A stretch of 64,000 bases of DNA from Ruminococcus flavefaciens (GCA_023663905.1 JAMPGO010000003.1:1-64000); one strand, 5' to 3'. Shown: positions 17,644 through 27,684, counted from the stretch's first letter. Notes: a model not told the origin generated them from the letters alone. Numbers and translations: made by a program.

Positions 17644-18380
17644 CTGCCAATAAAATCTACAACAAAATCCGAAAATATACTGTCTATGGGCGATTCCGCA
17701 ACCCTGCCGTGTATAAGTAAATCCCTGCCAAAACCCGACGGAATAACCGCCCTGTCAGCGATATTCAGCATAGATACGTCCATCGAGCTGTCTCCTGCGG
17801 AAATAATGCGTTCACAGCCGATAATTCCGTTAAGTTTTTTAACCGCATTGCCCTTGTTGAGATTTTCAGGGAAAAAGTAAATCTTCCTGCCCGACAGCTC
17901 CACGTCAAGATTTACGGAATCAGCAAGCTCTTTTGCCGTACTTTCAGCGTCAATGTCATTCGCACAGTATACAAAAACATAGGATTCATCAACAATCCTG
18001 CAATTTATAAAGCGCCTGTCACTGCAATAGCGGTTGTATACTTCCTCAAGCCGACCTCTCAGACCGTCGCTCCTGCAAATAAGATTCCAGCTCCCGTCAA
18101 TCTCTCCGTTGCGAATCAGGGTTGCGCCGTTCGATACAAGGGCATATTCTGGAACATAGCCGTTCGGGAATACTATACGGCGGTACTGCTCCACCGAGCG
18201 TGTAGTTACAGGGACGAAAACGGCTTTTTCAGCCATACGCTTAAAATCAGCGAACGTATGTGCCGTCATAAATCCCTGTTCCCTGCCCTTGTTAATCTCA
18301 ACGCAGATATAGCCGTCCTGCTTCTTTTTATAGGAATAGACAAGCGTATTGTCGAGGTCGCAGGCAAATAATATACTCAT
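17640..18380 (-). CDS. HAD-superfamily phosphatase of the Ter locus
   Basis: 246 residues. Motif I ACDLDNTLVYS has the nucleophile Asp and acid Asp; motif II is PVTTRSVEQYRR; SNGATLI is typical of Cof/sucrose-phosphate-phosphatase-like HADs; motif III/IV is ISAGDSSMDVSML with the two metal-binding Asp residues. It would remove phosphate from a small organic molecule. It is the last gene of the Ter locus and belongs with the two phosphoribosyltransferase-like proteins, ATP-grasp and lyase upstream, the metabolite-synthesis module described by Anantharaman and colleagues for Ter systems. Confidence 0.85.
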   Translation of the reverse strand: MSILFACDLDNTLVYSYKKKQDGYICVEINKGREQGFMTAHTFADFKRMAEKAVFVPVTTRSVEQYRRIVFPNGYVPEYALVSNGATLIRNGEIDGSWNLICRSDGLRGRLEEVYNRYCSDRRFINCRIVDESYVFVYCANDIDAESTAKELADSVNLDVELSGRKIYFFPENLNKGNAVKKLNGIIGCERIISAGDSSMDVSMLNIADRAVIPSGFGRDLLIHGRVAESPIDSIFSDFVVDFIGS

Positions 18381-18390
18381 AAGAATCCTC

Positions 18391-19443
18391 CTATATATCG
18401 GACAGGTCTTTAATCAGTCCGCAGGCTTTGTAATGCTCCAGCGGATATTCTTCAACAGGAACATTCTTTTCCCTTGCGAGCTGATATATATGCCCGAGAT
18501 TGGTCTCGTCGTCCATACTGTGGACGAGAATCTTCCACGGAACTCGGCGGAGCAGTACCCTTGTTGTCTCGCCGATACCGGGCTTGACAAAGTTAATGCT
18601 CCTGATTCCAAACTCCGTGCGGATTTTTTCAGCCTCGGAAAGTCCCGCAAAAGTAAGTCCGCTGTCAACGCTTTTATAATCTCTGCCGAAGTCAAATTTC
18701 TGCTCGATTCTGTCAATAAACTGATACGTCACATCTTTTTCCGCAAGATTACTGTAAAAAACAGCTCCGTGGAAATCCTTTTCGCCGATAATATCACTGC
18801 GCAGGAACGTTCTGCTGAGAAGTCCCGAAACCGTGGAATTAAGGCACGAACTCGCTATCAGGAAATCCTCGTGAGTACCGCTTTTTTCCGATGCAAATGC
18901 AGAATCCGACAGCACTGCCAAATCCTGAGCCACCTGCGGATAATCTTTCAGCGCTTCCGTCAGCACGCTCCTTATTGCGCCCTTGCCTGTCCATCCGTCA
19001 ACAAACTGTATACCCTGCGGATTGTGCCTTGCGATGATGTAATCCACAGCATTTTTGTCAATCCCTCTGCCACGTATAATCGAAATCGTGTAGTGCGGAA
19101 TCTTACAGTGGAATTTCTTCTCCATATAGCGCTTGATGAGTATTCCTATAGGCGTACCTGCTCTTGCAAGCGATACAAGAACAGTATCTCTGCCCTTGTC
19201 GTTCCAGATTTGCTCCGCAACTGCCCCGACTGCTTCCGCCGTGATTCCCGAAAATCTGTCAAGGGCGAGGTTGTATATCGCCATATATTCGGGCGACGGC
19301 TCGTACTCCAGCGGAAGCATTTCGCTGTAGTGCACTCCCGACTGGATTTTCGCTTCACGCTCTTTCGTGCCGAGCGGTTCAACAAGTCCTGTAATATCTT
19401 TTAACAGAATAGTTACGTCGTCTGGCTTATAAGTACCGAACAT
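18391..19443 (-). CDS. StiP/PRTase_1-like protein with PELOTA-type RNA-binding domain
   Basis: 350 residues. The N-terminal MFGTYKPDDVTILLKDI is the hallmark of the StiP (PRTase_1) family found in tellurium/stress loci. The central domain resembles phosphoribosyltransferases (VLVSLARAGTPIGILIKRYM, VDGWTGKGAI). The last 80 residues (VLLRRVPWKILVHSMDDETNLGHI region) match the PELOTA RNA-binding domain attached to this family. It is 4 bp from the next upstream gene, so translation is coupled. Established annotation differs (cysteine protease StiP versus phosphoribosyltransferase); the sequence favours the transferase-like fold. Confidence 0.82.
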   Translation of the reverse strand: MFGTYKPDDVTILLKDITGLVEPLGTKEREAKIQSGVHYSEMLPLEYEPSPEYMAIYNLALDRFSGITAEAVGAVAEQIWNDKGRDTVLVSLARAGTPIGILIKRYMEKKFHCKIPHYTISIIRGRGIDKNAVDYIIARHNPQGIQFVDGWTGKGAIRSVLTEALKDYPQVAQDLAVLSDSAFASEKSGTHEDFLIASSCLNSTVSGLLSRTFLRSDIIGEKDFHGAVFYSNLAEKDVTYQFIDRIEQKFDFGRDYKSVDSGLTFAGLSEAEKIRTEFGIRSINFVKPGIGETTRVLLRRVPWKILVHSMDDETNLGHIYQLAREKNVPVEEYPLEHYKACGLIKDLSDI

Positions 19444-19447
19444 ATTT

Positions 19448-20575
19448 TCACCCCATAAAGTAAAATCTTTTTTCTATATCGTTTTCCGCAAGCACAGTAT
19501 CGAGCATTGCAAGCGCCCTCGGGTCGGGATTTTTTGCGTCGGAAATCACAACCGCCATATCGTATCGGCGCAGATTGTAAATATAATTAACTCTGTCGAT
19601 GTCATAGAGACTGCAAATCCTGTAGCCGTTCTGCATAGGATAGCCCTCCTCGTCGCTGATACACACGGGACTTCTCGTCGTTGAATGGCAGTACGCATTG
19701 AATCCGAAGCGCTTTTCAAGCAGACCCGCAGTTAGGATTGAAGGGTACATACATTCCTCCGTGCCAAGAAACAGAACGTCCTTACAGCCCGAAAAATCGA
19801 CGTTTTCAGCTATGACATCCGCAATTTTTCCGCACTCCAGATTATATTCAAGCGCATTGACAAAATATCTTGAATCGGGAATCGCAATCCGCATAAAATC
19901 GGGCGATTTATCGGGAATATCGCTTATTTCAGCAGGTGCGGACAGGTTTGCGAAATCTTTTTCAAGCATTTCGTCCGTCCACTGCACATCGTACAGGCTG
20001 ACAAAATAAATGCGGTGCTGTCTGAAAAATTCCGCACGTTCGGGTGTAAGGCGGTTTATTACCGAGCCGACCACGAAATCACGCTCCGCAAGTTCGGGAA
20101 TCTCCGCACGCATTTCCTTTATAATATTGAACAGCGTTTTGCCTGTGGAAATCTCGTCGTCAACAAGAATGATTTCTTTGGTATATCCGAGATATTTTGT
20201 AAAATTTTTGACATAAAGCTTCTGATTGACAGCGTGGCTGTGTTCCTCCTGAAAGCAAATGCAGTCGCCGTCGGGAACGGAATCCTCACGGGTCGTATTT
20301 ATGTAAATTCCCTGGCAGTCGCAAGCCTCCTCCGCAGGAGTACCAACCTCCCACGCAACGCTTGAAGCAATCGCAGTAGCCGTTTCCGCAAAGCCGATTA
20401 CGAAATGCGCTTCGGGGTACTCCGCACGGATTTTCCTGCCCAAATCAGCTCCGAGCGTAATATCCTGCGGTCGTGTAGGGATGTGCTTCGCCTGCAACGC
20501 ATTCACGAGAAGATACGAACGCTTTTTGTTGTTGTACCTCTTCCCAATTCTGATAAATTCATTTATATTATTCAT
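19448..20575 (-). CDS. PRTase_2 with TRSP domain (Ter-associated phosphoribosyltransferase)
   Basis: 375 residues. The PRPP-binding loop is clear in EIILVDDEISTGKTLFNII. The N-terminal half also carries VIGFAETATAIASSVAW and YINTTRED. The C-terminal 130 residues (DVLFLGTEECMYPSILTAGLLE, HSTTRSPV, IYNLRRYDMAVVISDA) match the TRSP domain that always follows PRTase_2 in Ter loci. A nucleotide-like product is predicted for the module. The gene lies between the ATP-grasp and StiP-like genes with gaps under 10 bp. Confidence 0.85.
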   Translation of the reverse strand: MNNINEFIRIGKRYNNKKRSYLLVNALQAKHIPTRPQDITLGADLGRKIRAEYPEAHFVIGFAETATAIASSVAWEVGTPAEEACDCQGIYINTTREDSVPDGDCICFQEEHSHAVNQKLYVKNFTKYLGYTKEIILVDDEISTGKTLFNIIKEMRAEIPELAERDFVVGSVINRLTPERAEFFRQHRIYFVSLYDVQWTDEMLEKDFANLSAPAEISDIPDKSPDFMRIAIPDSRYFVNALEYNLECGKIADVIAENVDFSGCKDVLFLGTEECMYPSILTAGLLEKRFGFNAYCHSTTRSPVCISDEEGYPMQNGYRICSLYDIDRVNYIYNLRRYDMAVVISDAKNPDPRALAMLDTVLAENDIEKRFYFMG

Positions 20576-20584
20576 ATTTTCTCC

Positions 20585-21580
20585 TTATTCTATAATAACA
20601 GGTGTTTCGATATGGGCGACTTTGCGTGACAATTCAGGATAGCGCCATTCGCAGGGCTGACCGAGAAGCTTTTTAAGTGCCATTGCAGGAAGATTTATTC
20701 CCGAGCCTGTGCAGGAAAGCTGTATTCCGCCCGACATTCTCGGGTTGATTTCCAGCAGATACGGCTTGCCGTCGTAAAAGCGGTACTGCGCATTATAGGG
20801 CATTTCAAGTGCAAATTTTTCCGAAATGCTCTGCGTTATATCCATAATCTGCCTGTCAAATCTGATTTCGCTGACACGTCCGCCGAGCTTGTATCTCGGA
20901 ATCATAAGCAGTCCGCTGTCCGTTTTAAGGCAGTCAACGCTAATTTCGGGCTGGCTGAGATACGGCATAACAAGCAGAGATACGGAGAAGCTATAAGTTT
21001 TAACAATCTGCAAAGCCTTTTCATAGGAAATGTGGCTTGCCGAGCCGGAGCGGATTGAAATCCCGGGATTTTCCTCGATAACGTGGTAGGAGATTCCGCC
21101 CTCGTCCACAGACATCTTGAAGCACGCTTTATAGCCCTTTTCCTGCAAATTTCCGACGGCGGATTCAAATTCCGCAACGCTTTTGCAGGAATAATACTCG
21201 GGAATCACTTCCGAAAGACCGCAGGAGTTGAGATAATCATAAGTTTTAACTTTATCGTTGATTATATCAATATCGTATTTATCGGTATTGCCGAGAATTT
21301 TCGTGCCGATTTCCGCAAAACGTGCGCTGTTTTTGCAGATTTCCCGCATATTGTGGTGCGGAACGAACACGTAAATTTTATGCTCCTTACAGAAATCAAG
21401 GCAATGCTCAACATAAAAACCGCCGTCCGACGGCTCGCTGTACCACTCATCGCAGACAAGCTTGTAAACGCAGTCAGGATTCGAGTTTGTGCCGATAATA
21501 CGTACATTTCCGCACGCTTCACGCATATAGTTTATGATGTGGTAAGCCGTGCTGAACCAGTGATTAAACCAGATATTCAT
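20585..21580 (-). CDS. ATP-grasp ligase of the Ter locus
   Basis: 331 residues. An N-terminal Rossmann-like region (VRIIGTNSNPDCVYKLVCDEW) resembles the pre-ATP-grasp domain of carbamoyl-phosphate-synthase-like ligases. The ATP-grasp core shows KVKTYDYL, KACFKMSVDEGGISYHVI, and a metal-binding LLEINPRMSGGIQLS loop. Such enzymes join a carboxylate to an amine or thiol through an acylphosphate. The start codon overlaps the stop of the upstream lyase gene by one base. Product unknown; placement says it acts with the two phosphoribosyltransferase-like proteins. Confidence 0.82.
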   Translation of the reverse strand: MNIWFNHWFSTAYHIINYMREACGNVRIIGTNSNPDCVYKLVCDEWYSEPSDGGFYVEHCLDFCKEHKIYVFVPHHNMREICKNSARFAEIGTKILGNTDKYDIDIINDKVKTYDYLNSCGLSEVIPEYYSCKSVAEFESAVGNLQEKGYKACFKMSVDEGGISYHVIEENPGISIRSGSASHISYEKALQIVKTYSFSVSLLVMPYLSQPEISVDCLKTDSGLLMIPRYKLGGRVSEIRFDRQIMDITQSISEKFALEMPYNAQYRFYDGKPYLLEINPRMSGGIQLSCTGSGINLPAMALKKLLGQPCEWRYPELSRKVAHIETPVIIE

Positions 21581-22542
21581 TATAAATCCTCCTTCACACC
21601 GTAAATTTCACCAAGAATATAAGTAGTTCTCGCCCAGTTTCTGTGCGTTTTTACCTCGTTCATACGTCCGTCGGTACTTCCCTTTACACCGCCTCTGTCA
21701 GACCACCGAATTACTGCCTTTGCATCCTCAAAGTCCGATTTTGTCGGGCGAAGGCTGTCCCATATAAGCGGAAGCTGGGACGGATGAATTGCCGTTTTGC
21801 CGATAAATCCGTTGAGCCTGTCGAGTTCAAGCTCTTTCATAAGACCGTCTTTCCAGCGGTCGTCAGCACCGTTGTCAAAATATTCCCACACAGGACCTGA
21901 AACAACGTAATCGCCCGAAAAAACGCCTGCTATATCAACAAGAATATTCCTTACCATACCAATCTGATAGATATTCTGGGTGACGTTTCTGCGCAGACCG
22001 TAAATATTGAGAAAATCGTTACCGCCGACACGCACGTTGAGTATATATTTTTTCATAGAATCCATTTGCTTTTTCAGCTTTTCGAGTTCGGCGAGCCTGT
22101 TACAGCTTTTCGCAACAGCCCTGCTCTCGATAATCGGCATAATGTACTTCGGATTCACGGTCTTTTCATTGATATAGCGTACAATCTCGAAGTAGTCATC
22201 AATATTGCCCCTGTCGAATTTCGGCAGGACAAATCCCGTGACGTTTTCAAGATTGCCGTCGAGGTATTCCCAGAGGTGCGCAAGATGACTTGGAGTCCGC
22301 ACACGGATGAACATCAAGGGCAGATTTTCCGTGCCTTTCAGCGCTGTAAGTACCTCACGGAGATTGGATTCCGCTTCGGGAAGCTCAGAATCGCCGATTG
22401 AATCCTCAAGGCAGAAAACAATTGAAGTAAGGCAATCTATTGTATGATTTTTTAACTTGTCAACGATTGTCCTGTTTGTCGCAGGAGTATATAAAAGTCC
22501 GCCTACTTTGTACGGAATAATTTCGTTTTCATCTACTAACAT
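21580..22542 (-). CDS. HpcH/HpaI (CitE-like) aldolase/lyase of the Ter locus
   Basis: 320 residues from the ATG at 22542 (GGGAGA before it); an earlier ATG at 22605 lies within a terminator and is not used. The TIM-barrel motifs SIVFCLEDSIGDSELPEAE (acidic metal-binding pair), FIRVRTPSHL, GFVLPKFD, PIIESRAVA and GKTAIHPSQLPLI are those of CitE/HpcH lyases. It probably makes or breaks a carbon-carbon bond in the pathway to the Ter-linked metabolite. First gene of the biosynthetic block after an internal terminator. Confidence 0.85.
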   Translation of the reverse strand: MLVDENEIIPYKVGGLLYTPATNRTIVDKLKNHTIDCLTSIVFCLEDSIGDSELPEAESNLREVLTALKGTENLPLMFIRVRTPSHLAHLWEYLDGNLENVTGFVLPKFDRGNIDDYFEIVRYINEKTVNPKYIMPIIESRAVAKSCNRLAELEKLKKQMDSMKKYILNVRVGGNDFLNIYGLRRNVTQNIYQIGMVRNILVDIAGVFSGDYVVSGPVWEYFDNGADDRWKDGLMKELELDRLNGFIGKTAIHPSQLPLIWDSLRPTKSDFEDAKAVIRWSDRGGVKGSTDGRMNEVKTHRNWARTTYILGEIYGVKEDL

Positions 22543-22554
22543 AAATTTCTCCCA

Positions 22555-22597
22555 TAAAAAATGCCCGTGAACTGTGTCCCTGACACGTCCACAGGCA
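22555..22597 (-). terminator. Internal terminator in the Ter locus
   Basis: On the minus strand TGCCTGTGGACGTGTC pairs imperfectly with GACACAGTTCACGGGCA, followed by T6. It lies between the P-type ATPase and the lyase gene, so the biosynthetic block is reached only by read-through. Confidence 0.7.
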
Positions 22598-22611
22598 TAC
22601 TGCATTTTTAT

Positions 22612-25206
22612 TTACTGCTTCTTGTTCATAATAAGCTTGCGTACCATATCAATCGGGATTACAAGGATTGCAAAGCCGAGACAGATAAGCCAGCTCATAG
22701 GTGAAAGCGCCTCAACGCTGAGGAACTCTCCGCCGAATGTTACAAAAACAAACTGGAGGATGAAGATTGATGCCATAACGATAAGGAAGCTCTTGTTTTT
22801 GCCGATATTCTGGAAAATATTGATGTGATTTGTTCTTGCGTTGAATCCGTTGAATGTGATTGCCATCATAAATGTCGCAAACAGTGCGGATTTGAGATAG
22901 GTTCTGTCAACATCGCCGAAGAGGTCACGGATAAACGGTATAAAGAGGATTCCGAGACAGACGAATGTGATATAAAGAGCGGAAATTAAAATCTGCACAA
23001 GCATTTCCTTGCTGATGATACTTGCTTCACGTGGAATAGGCTTTTCCTTCATAAATTCCTTGAGCGCAGGTTCGCTTCCGAATGCGATAGCGGCGAGCGT
23101 ATCCATAGCAAGGTTGATAAGGAGAAGCTGTACTACTGTAAGCACGACGTTTTCGCCTGCAAGAGGTCCTATAAAGCAGGTGAGAACCGCTGCGACGTTA
23201 ACAGTCAGCTGGAATATCAGGAATTTGCGTATGCTCTTGAACATTGTACGTCCGTAGAGGATAGCTTTTTCAATCGATGAGAAGTTGTCATCCATAATTG
23301 TAATATCGCCTGCGTCCTTTGCAACTTCCGTACCGCTTCCCATAGCAAAACCAACGTCAGCCTTTTTAAGTGCGGGTGAATCGTTTACACCGTCGCCTGT
23401 CATTCCGACAACGTAGTTGAGTTCCTGCGCAAGTCTTACGAGACGGCTTTTGTCCATAGGCAATGCACGGGCAACAACTCGCAGATTCGGGATAATCTTC
23501 TTTACCTCGTCATCCGACATCTGGGCAAGTTCGGGTGATGTGAGTACAACGTGTTCGGGCTTTGTAAGAAGTCCTGCTTCCTTTGCAATAGCGGCGGCAG
23601 TTTCCTTGCGGTCGCCTGTTACCATAACAACCTGAATGCCTGCGTTCTGCACTTCCCTGATAGCGTCGGCAGCTTCTTTTCTCACGTTATCACGAATACT
23701 GAGAACGCATACGAGAGTGAGATTATTTCCGCTGTCGTCCGAGCCGTCAACCTTCGCAACAGCAAGCAGTCGCATTGAACGTCCTGCCTGAGCGTCGCTG
23801 TATTCAGTAAGTTCCTTCTTTGTATTGAAATCCTTGACATTGCCGTCAATATCGATATAGCTTGTACAGCGCTCGATAATTCTTTCGGCAGCGCCCTTGA
23901 TATATGTTACTTCTTTTCCGCCGATTTCAACAGTTACGCTTGACGACTTCTTGTTTGAATCAAACGGACTGAAATTCTTGACATTATCTTTATTGATTCT
24001 GTCCTCAACCTTGGAATTAACAAGGAAGCTCATCATAGCACGGTCGGTACTGTTTCCGCCGATAACCTTGCCGTTGCTTGCGGTTGAGCTGTTGTTTACA
24101 CCGATACCGACAATAACGTCCTCAATCATAGACTTCGGAGCTTTTTCGAGCTTGTCAAGTACCTTTACATCGCCGAGCGCAAGTTCAACTACCGAGAGCT
24201 TGCCCTCTGTGATTGTACCTGTCTTATCGCTGAACAGAAGGCTAAGGCTTCCTGCCGTTTCAAGTCCGTTGATTTTTCTGACAAGAACGTTATCCTTTGT
24301 CATTCTGATACTCTGGAATGAGAGCAGAATCGAGGTGAGCATAGGAAGTCCTTCCGGAACGGCACACACGATAACCGTAACAGCAACGGTTACGGCATCC
24401 ATAACAAGCCTTACCCAGCCGATTGCGCTGTCAGGAAGTTCGCCCGAAATAACCGATTTAAGAAGTACACCTACAACGATACAGATAGCACCGATATAGC
24501 CGAAGGTTGAAATCTGCTTCGCAAGCTTGCCGAGCTTGACCTGAAGCGGAGTTTCTCTCGTATCTTCCTGCACTTCAAGTGCAAGCTTACCGAACAGCGT
24601 GCCGTCGCCGACAACCTTGATTTCAACATAAGCCTCGCCACTGCAAACAACCGTTCCACGATAAACATAACGCTTGTTGAGCAGGTCGTTTACATCGTAA
24701 TTGTCATCGCCGATAGTCTTTTCAGCTTCTTCGGTCTCGCCGTTAAGCGCAGCCTGGTCAACGTGAACCGCACCCTCGCACACAGCACCGTCAGCAGGTA
24801 TCTTGTCGCCTGCCTGAAGAAATACAATATCGCCCACAACGACTTCCGAAACGTGAATTTCAACAAGCTTGCCGTCACGGATTACCTTTGCAGTCTCTTT
24901 TGCAAGCTCCTCAGCCTTTAGCGCAGAAGCCTTGCCCTCCTGTTTGCTCTCGCTTATCGACGAAACACCGTTTGCAATAAGAATCGCAATGAGTACGCCG
25001 ACAGGCTCAAACCACTCAGCTTCGCCGATAAAGCACAGCACGAGCTGTACCACGAACGCAACCATAAGAATCATAATCATCGGGTCTTTGAAGCCCTCGA
25101 GAATCTTTTTCCACAGCGGGTCTGCCGGAATTTCCGTCAGACTGTTGTCGCCGTGCTTCTTACGGCTCTCTTCTGCCTGTTTAGATGTTAATCCCTTTAA
25201 ATCCAT
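22612..25206 (-). CDS. Ca2+-type P-type ATPase of the Ter locus
   Basis: 864 residues. Phosphorylation motif FSDKTGTITEGK, PEGLP in M4 (VCAVPEGLPM), the KGA nucleotide-binding motif, TGDRKETA, and the hinge MTGDGVNDSPALKKADVG are all present. Ten membrane helices fit the SERCA/PMCA layout; the IPREASIISKEML region leads the C-terminal helices. It would move Ca2+ (or Mn2+) out of the cytosol using ATP. Ter operons often carry TerC instead; here this pump may take that place and serve the Ca2+-binding TerD proteins. A terminator follows the gene. Confidence 0.9.
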   Translation of the reverse strand: MDLKGLTSKQAEESRKKHGDNSLTEIPADPLWKKILEGFKDPMIMILMVAFVVQLVLCFIGEAEWFEPVGVLIAILIANGVSSISESKQEGKASALKAEELAKETAKVIRDGKLVEIHVSEVVVGDIVFLQAGDKIPADGAVCEGAVHVDQAALNGETEEAEKTIGDDNYDVNDLLNKRYVYRGTVVCSGEAYVEIKVVGDGTLFGKLALEVQEDTRETPLQVKLGKLAKQISTFGYIGAICIVVGVLLKSVISGELPDSAIGWVRLVMDAVTVAVTVIVCAVPEGLPMLTSILLSFQSIRMTKDNVLVRKINGLETAGSLSLLFSDKTGTITEGKLSVVELALGDVKVLDKLEKAPKSMIEDVIVGIGVNNSSTASNGKVIGGNSTDRAMMSFLVNSKVEDRINKDNVKNFSPFDSNKKSSSVTVEIGGKEVTYIKGAAERIIERCTSYIDIDGNVKDFNTKKELTEYSDAQAGRSMRLLAVAKVDGSDDSGNNLTLVCVLSIRDNVRKEAADAIREVQNAGIQVVMVTGDRKETAAAIAKEAGLLTKPEHVVLTSPELAQMSDDEVKKIIPNLRVVARALPMDKSRLVRLAQELNYVVGMTGDGVNDSPALKKADVGFAMGSGTEVAKDAGDITIMDDNFSSIEKAILYGRTMFKSIRKFLIFQLTVNVAAVLTCFIGPLAGENVVLTVVQLLLINLAMDTLAAIAFGSEPALKEFMKEKPIPREASIISKEMLVQILISALYITFVCLGILFIPFIRDLFGDVDRTYLKSALFATFMMAITFNGFNARTNHINIFQNIGKNKSFLIVMASIFILQFVFVTFGGEFLSVEALSPMSWLICLGFAILVIPIDMVRKLIMNKKQ

Positions 25207-25267
25207 ATTTTTTTACTACTCCTTTGGTTTATAAAATTAACGCTGAATGACAGCATTTTTAACAAAA

Positions 25268-26395
25268 TCAATCCTTTTTGCCTTTCGCCCATTTCAGACC
25301 CCAGCCAAACGCTCTGTCCGCATAGGTATGGTCTTTGTAGAAGTTCACAATCTTCTGCACACTGAATGTATCGTTGACGTTTTCAAGCAGAGCGATTGCG
25401 CAGAAGCCGAGACTGCTTCCGTATTCGTCCATACGCACGGTAATTTCGGGGCTTCCGGGACATTTCACAGTCACCACACCATCAGCTCCAGCCCAGTTTG
25501 CAATGCCTTCGTAAATAAAGGTATATATAAGTATACGCTTTATCTCGGAAACCATACTGCCGTTGATACGCAGATTTTCGCCCTCTGCCGATGAACCCGA
25601 CCTGTCGTCGCCGTCAAGTGCGATATACGGCGGATTCGTCAGCGAGCCGAACCTCTTGCCGAGTGCCTGAACCGTACCCTTTGTGCCGTTTTTAAGCTCA
25701 TACAGACAGCCCAAATCCAAATCAATCGGCTTTGCATTAAATCCGACGGGCTGTTTCCAGTTGAGGTTTATTGAAATCTCGCCGAGACCGTTACTGCCCT
25801 TAACAAGGCTTACTTTCTGCCCTTTCTTCAAATCAACTTTTGCGGGCATTGCCGTAGCTTCGGGCTGAGGTGGAGGAAGAGTTACTTCCTTTCCGCCGTA
25901 CGATTTAAGCAAATCGCCAAGACCGCCGTTGAATCCTCTTGCAACAGCATTGATTCGCCAGCCGTCCTTGCGGTAAATCTCAACAGTAATAATCGCCTTT
26001 TCCTTTTCAAATTCATTGCCCGTCATATAAAACCGCACAGCGTCCGTGCCGTTCTGACTGAGGCTGAACGTATGCGATGTTATATTTCCCATAGCGCTGT
26101 CGCCGTCAATGCTTGCGGTAAAAACAAGCTTGCTGATATTCGCAGGCAGAAGCGAGAGATTCACGCTGAAAACAGCGGAATTTCCCGAACTGCTGTACTG
26201 TATTTCGCTTATGGGCGATGATTTCTGATTGCGGAAAACAATATATCTGCTGTCCGTAAGGCTGTCGGCTGAATCAACACCGAAACAGCAGAAATCATAC
26301 TTATCTGCGCCGTCTATGCTCATCTTAATATCAAGCACACCGTTGGTATTAACATATTTTTCAAGCTTATCACGCATTCCACGCTGTAAATCCAT
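25268..26395 (-). CDS. TerA-like protein with two TerD domains
   Basis: 375 residues from the ATG at 26395 (AGGTGA site overlapping the terF-like stop). The first TerD domain (1-165) ends RKDGWRINAVARGFNGGLGDLLKSYGG; a short Pro-rich linker follows; the second (about 185-370) begins LKKGQKVSLVKG and runs through IDLDLGCLYELKNG. This two-domain arrangement matches TerA. The first domain is closely related to the N-terminal domain of the adjacent TerD-VWA protein. TerD domains bind Ca2+; the set is thought to form a membrane-associated stress complex. Confidence 0.85.
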   Translation of the reverse strand: MDLQRGMRDKLEKYVNTNGVLDIKMSIDGADKYDFCCFGVDSADSLTDSRYIVFRNQKSSPISEIQYSSSGNSAVFSVNLSLLPANISKLVFTASIDGDSAMGNITSHTFSLSQNGTDAVRFYMTGNEFEKEKAIITVEIYRKDGWRINAVARGFNGGLGDLLKSYGGKEVTLPPPQPEATAMPAKVDLKKGQKVSLVKGSNGLGEISINLNWKQPVGFNAKPIDLDLGCLYELKNGTKGTVQALGKRFGSLTNPPYIALDGDDRSGSSAEGENLRINGSMVSEIKRILIYTFIYEGIANWAGADGVVTVKCPGSPEITVRMDEYGSSLGFCAIALLENVNDTFSVQKIVNFYKDHTYADRAFGWGLKWAKGKKD

Positions 26396-26404
26396 ATAAA
26401 TCAC

Positions 26405-27646
26405 CTAAATCATTTTTTTCTGCTTTATTTCCTTGAGCCACTGCGGAAATTCATTCAGCAAACGGCTGTACAATTCGCTGTCGGGAACGGTTTTAAAGTC
26501 GTCGAGGGCAAAGAAATTGGCATTGTCAACGTATCTGCCACCCATAGTATCAAACTGTTCAAGCACACCGTATCTGCTTCCGCCGACACCGACAAACTGC
26601 CAGAAAATCGGCTTTTTGGAAGATTCACGCAAGACTTTCTTAATCTGCTCTGCACCGCCGACACCGCCGTCGGTTACAAAGATAACATAGGCAGGAATTG
26701 TCGTATTATAGTATTCGTCGCACACCTGCTTCATAACGGCAACCTCGTTATTGCCATAGCCGAGGTCACGCATAAGTTGATTCCAGTTTTTCGGAACGGC
26801 GATATTGTAATTGTTGAGGTTGACGGAGTTCATTCTCATCGGTTTTGAGCCGTAATACCAAAAATCAAGCTCGCCGTCGTCATCAAACTGCACGGCTAGC
26901 GGAAGTATCTTGTTGACTATTTCCTGCACCGTTCCGTTGGAGTATCTCGCACTCATCGAGCCGGAAATATCCATAACAAGGGCGACCCTTGCAATAACGT
27001 CCATAAGATTGCGCTTTTTAAGCTCAACCGTAAGCGGTTTTGCGAGCGAAACAAGCTGTGGTGCTTTTGCAAGCTTCTTTTCGAGCGAGACTTTTTCGGG
27101 TGCTGACTGAACAGACGGCGCTGTTTCGGGAACAGCTTCCTCTCCGCCGTACGACCTGAGCAAATCGCCAAGACCGCCGTTGAATCCTCTTGCAATTGCA
27201 TTGATTCGCCAGCCGTCCTTGCGGTAAATCTCAACAGTAATAATCGCCTTCTCCTGCTTGAAATCAGCTCCGCTGAGCTGGAGGCGCAGGGCAGTTGCAC
27301 CGTTCTGACTGAGACTGAACGTATGGGAATTTATATTCCCCATTGTAGTATTGCCGTCAATGCTCACCGTAAACACAAGCTTGTTGATATTCATCGGCAG
27401 ACGTGCGAGATTAACGCTGAAATTTGCCGAATTTCCTGAATTGCTGTACTGAATTTCATTATTGGGCGACGATGTCTGATTGTAAAAAATCATATATCTT
27501 TCGTCCGAGAGCTTGTCGTTTGAATCAACTCCGAAACAGCAGAAATCATAGACATCCGAGCCGTTTATGCTCATCCCGATGTTGATTGTGCCGTTTGTGT
27601 TGATATGATTGTCAAGCTTGTCACGCATTCCACGCTTCAAATCCAT
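26405..27646 (-). CDS. TerD-VWA protein (TerF-like)
   Basis: 413 residues from the ATG at 27646 (AAAGGGGA site; an ATG 24 bases earlier has none). Residues 1-165 are a TerD domain (GVDSNDKLSDERY, QNGATALRLQLSG, GWRINAIARGFNGGLGDLL). Residues about 205-410 are a von Willebrand A domain with an intact MIDAS start LVMDISGSMSARYSNG and IFVTDGGVGG. This matches TerF. VWA binding to metal and partner proteins may link the TerD proteins to the ATPase. An array of three 11-bp repeats lies directly upstream. Confidence 0.88.
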   Translation of the reverse strand: MDLKRGMRDKLDNHINTNGTINIGMSINGSDVYDFCCFGVDSNDKLSDERYMIFYNQTSSPNNEIQYSNSGNSANFSVNLARLPMNINKLVFTVSIDGNTTMGNINSHTFSLSQNGATALRLQLSGADFKQEKAIITVEIYRKDGWRINAIARGFNGGLGDLLRSYGGEEAVPETAPSVQSAPEKVSLEKKLAKAPQLVSLAKPLTVELKKRNLMDVIARVALVMDISGSMSARYSNGTVQEIVNKILPLAVQFDDDGELDFWYYGSKPMRMNSVNLNNYNIAVPKNWNQLMRDLGYGNNEVAVMKQVCDEYYNTTIPAYVIFVTDGGVGGAEQIKKVLRESSKKPIFWQFVGVGGSRYGVLEQFDTMGGRYVDNANFFALDDFKTVPDSELYSRLLNEFPQWLKEIKQKKMI

Positions 27647-27684
27647 ACCAAAAATCCCCTTTCCAAACAATAATATTACATATA

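Noticed and set aside
18349..19404. Plus-strand frame of 351 codons opposite the StiP-like gene
   Set aside because: The minus strand encodes a clear Ter-locus family; the plus frame has no recognisable domain.
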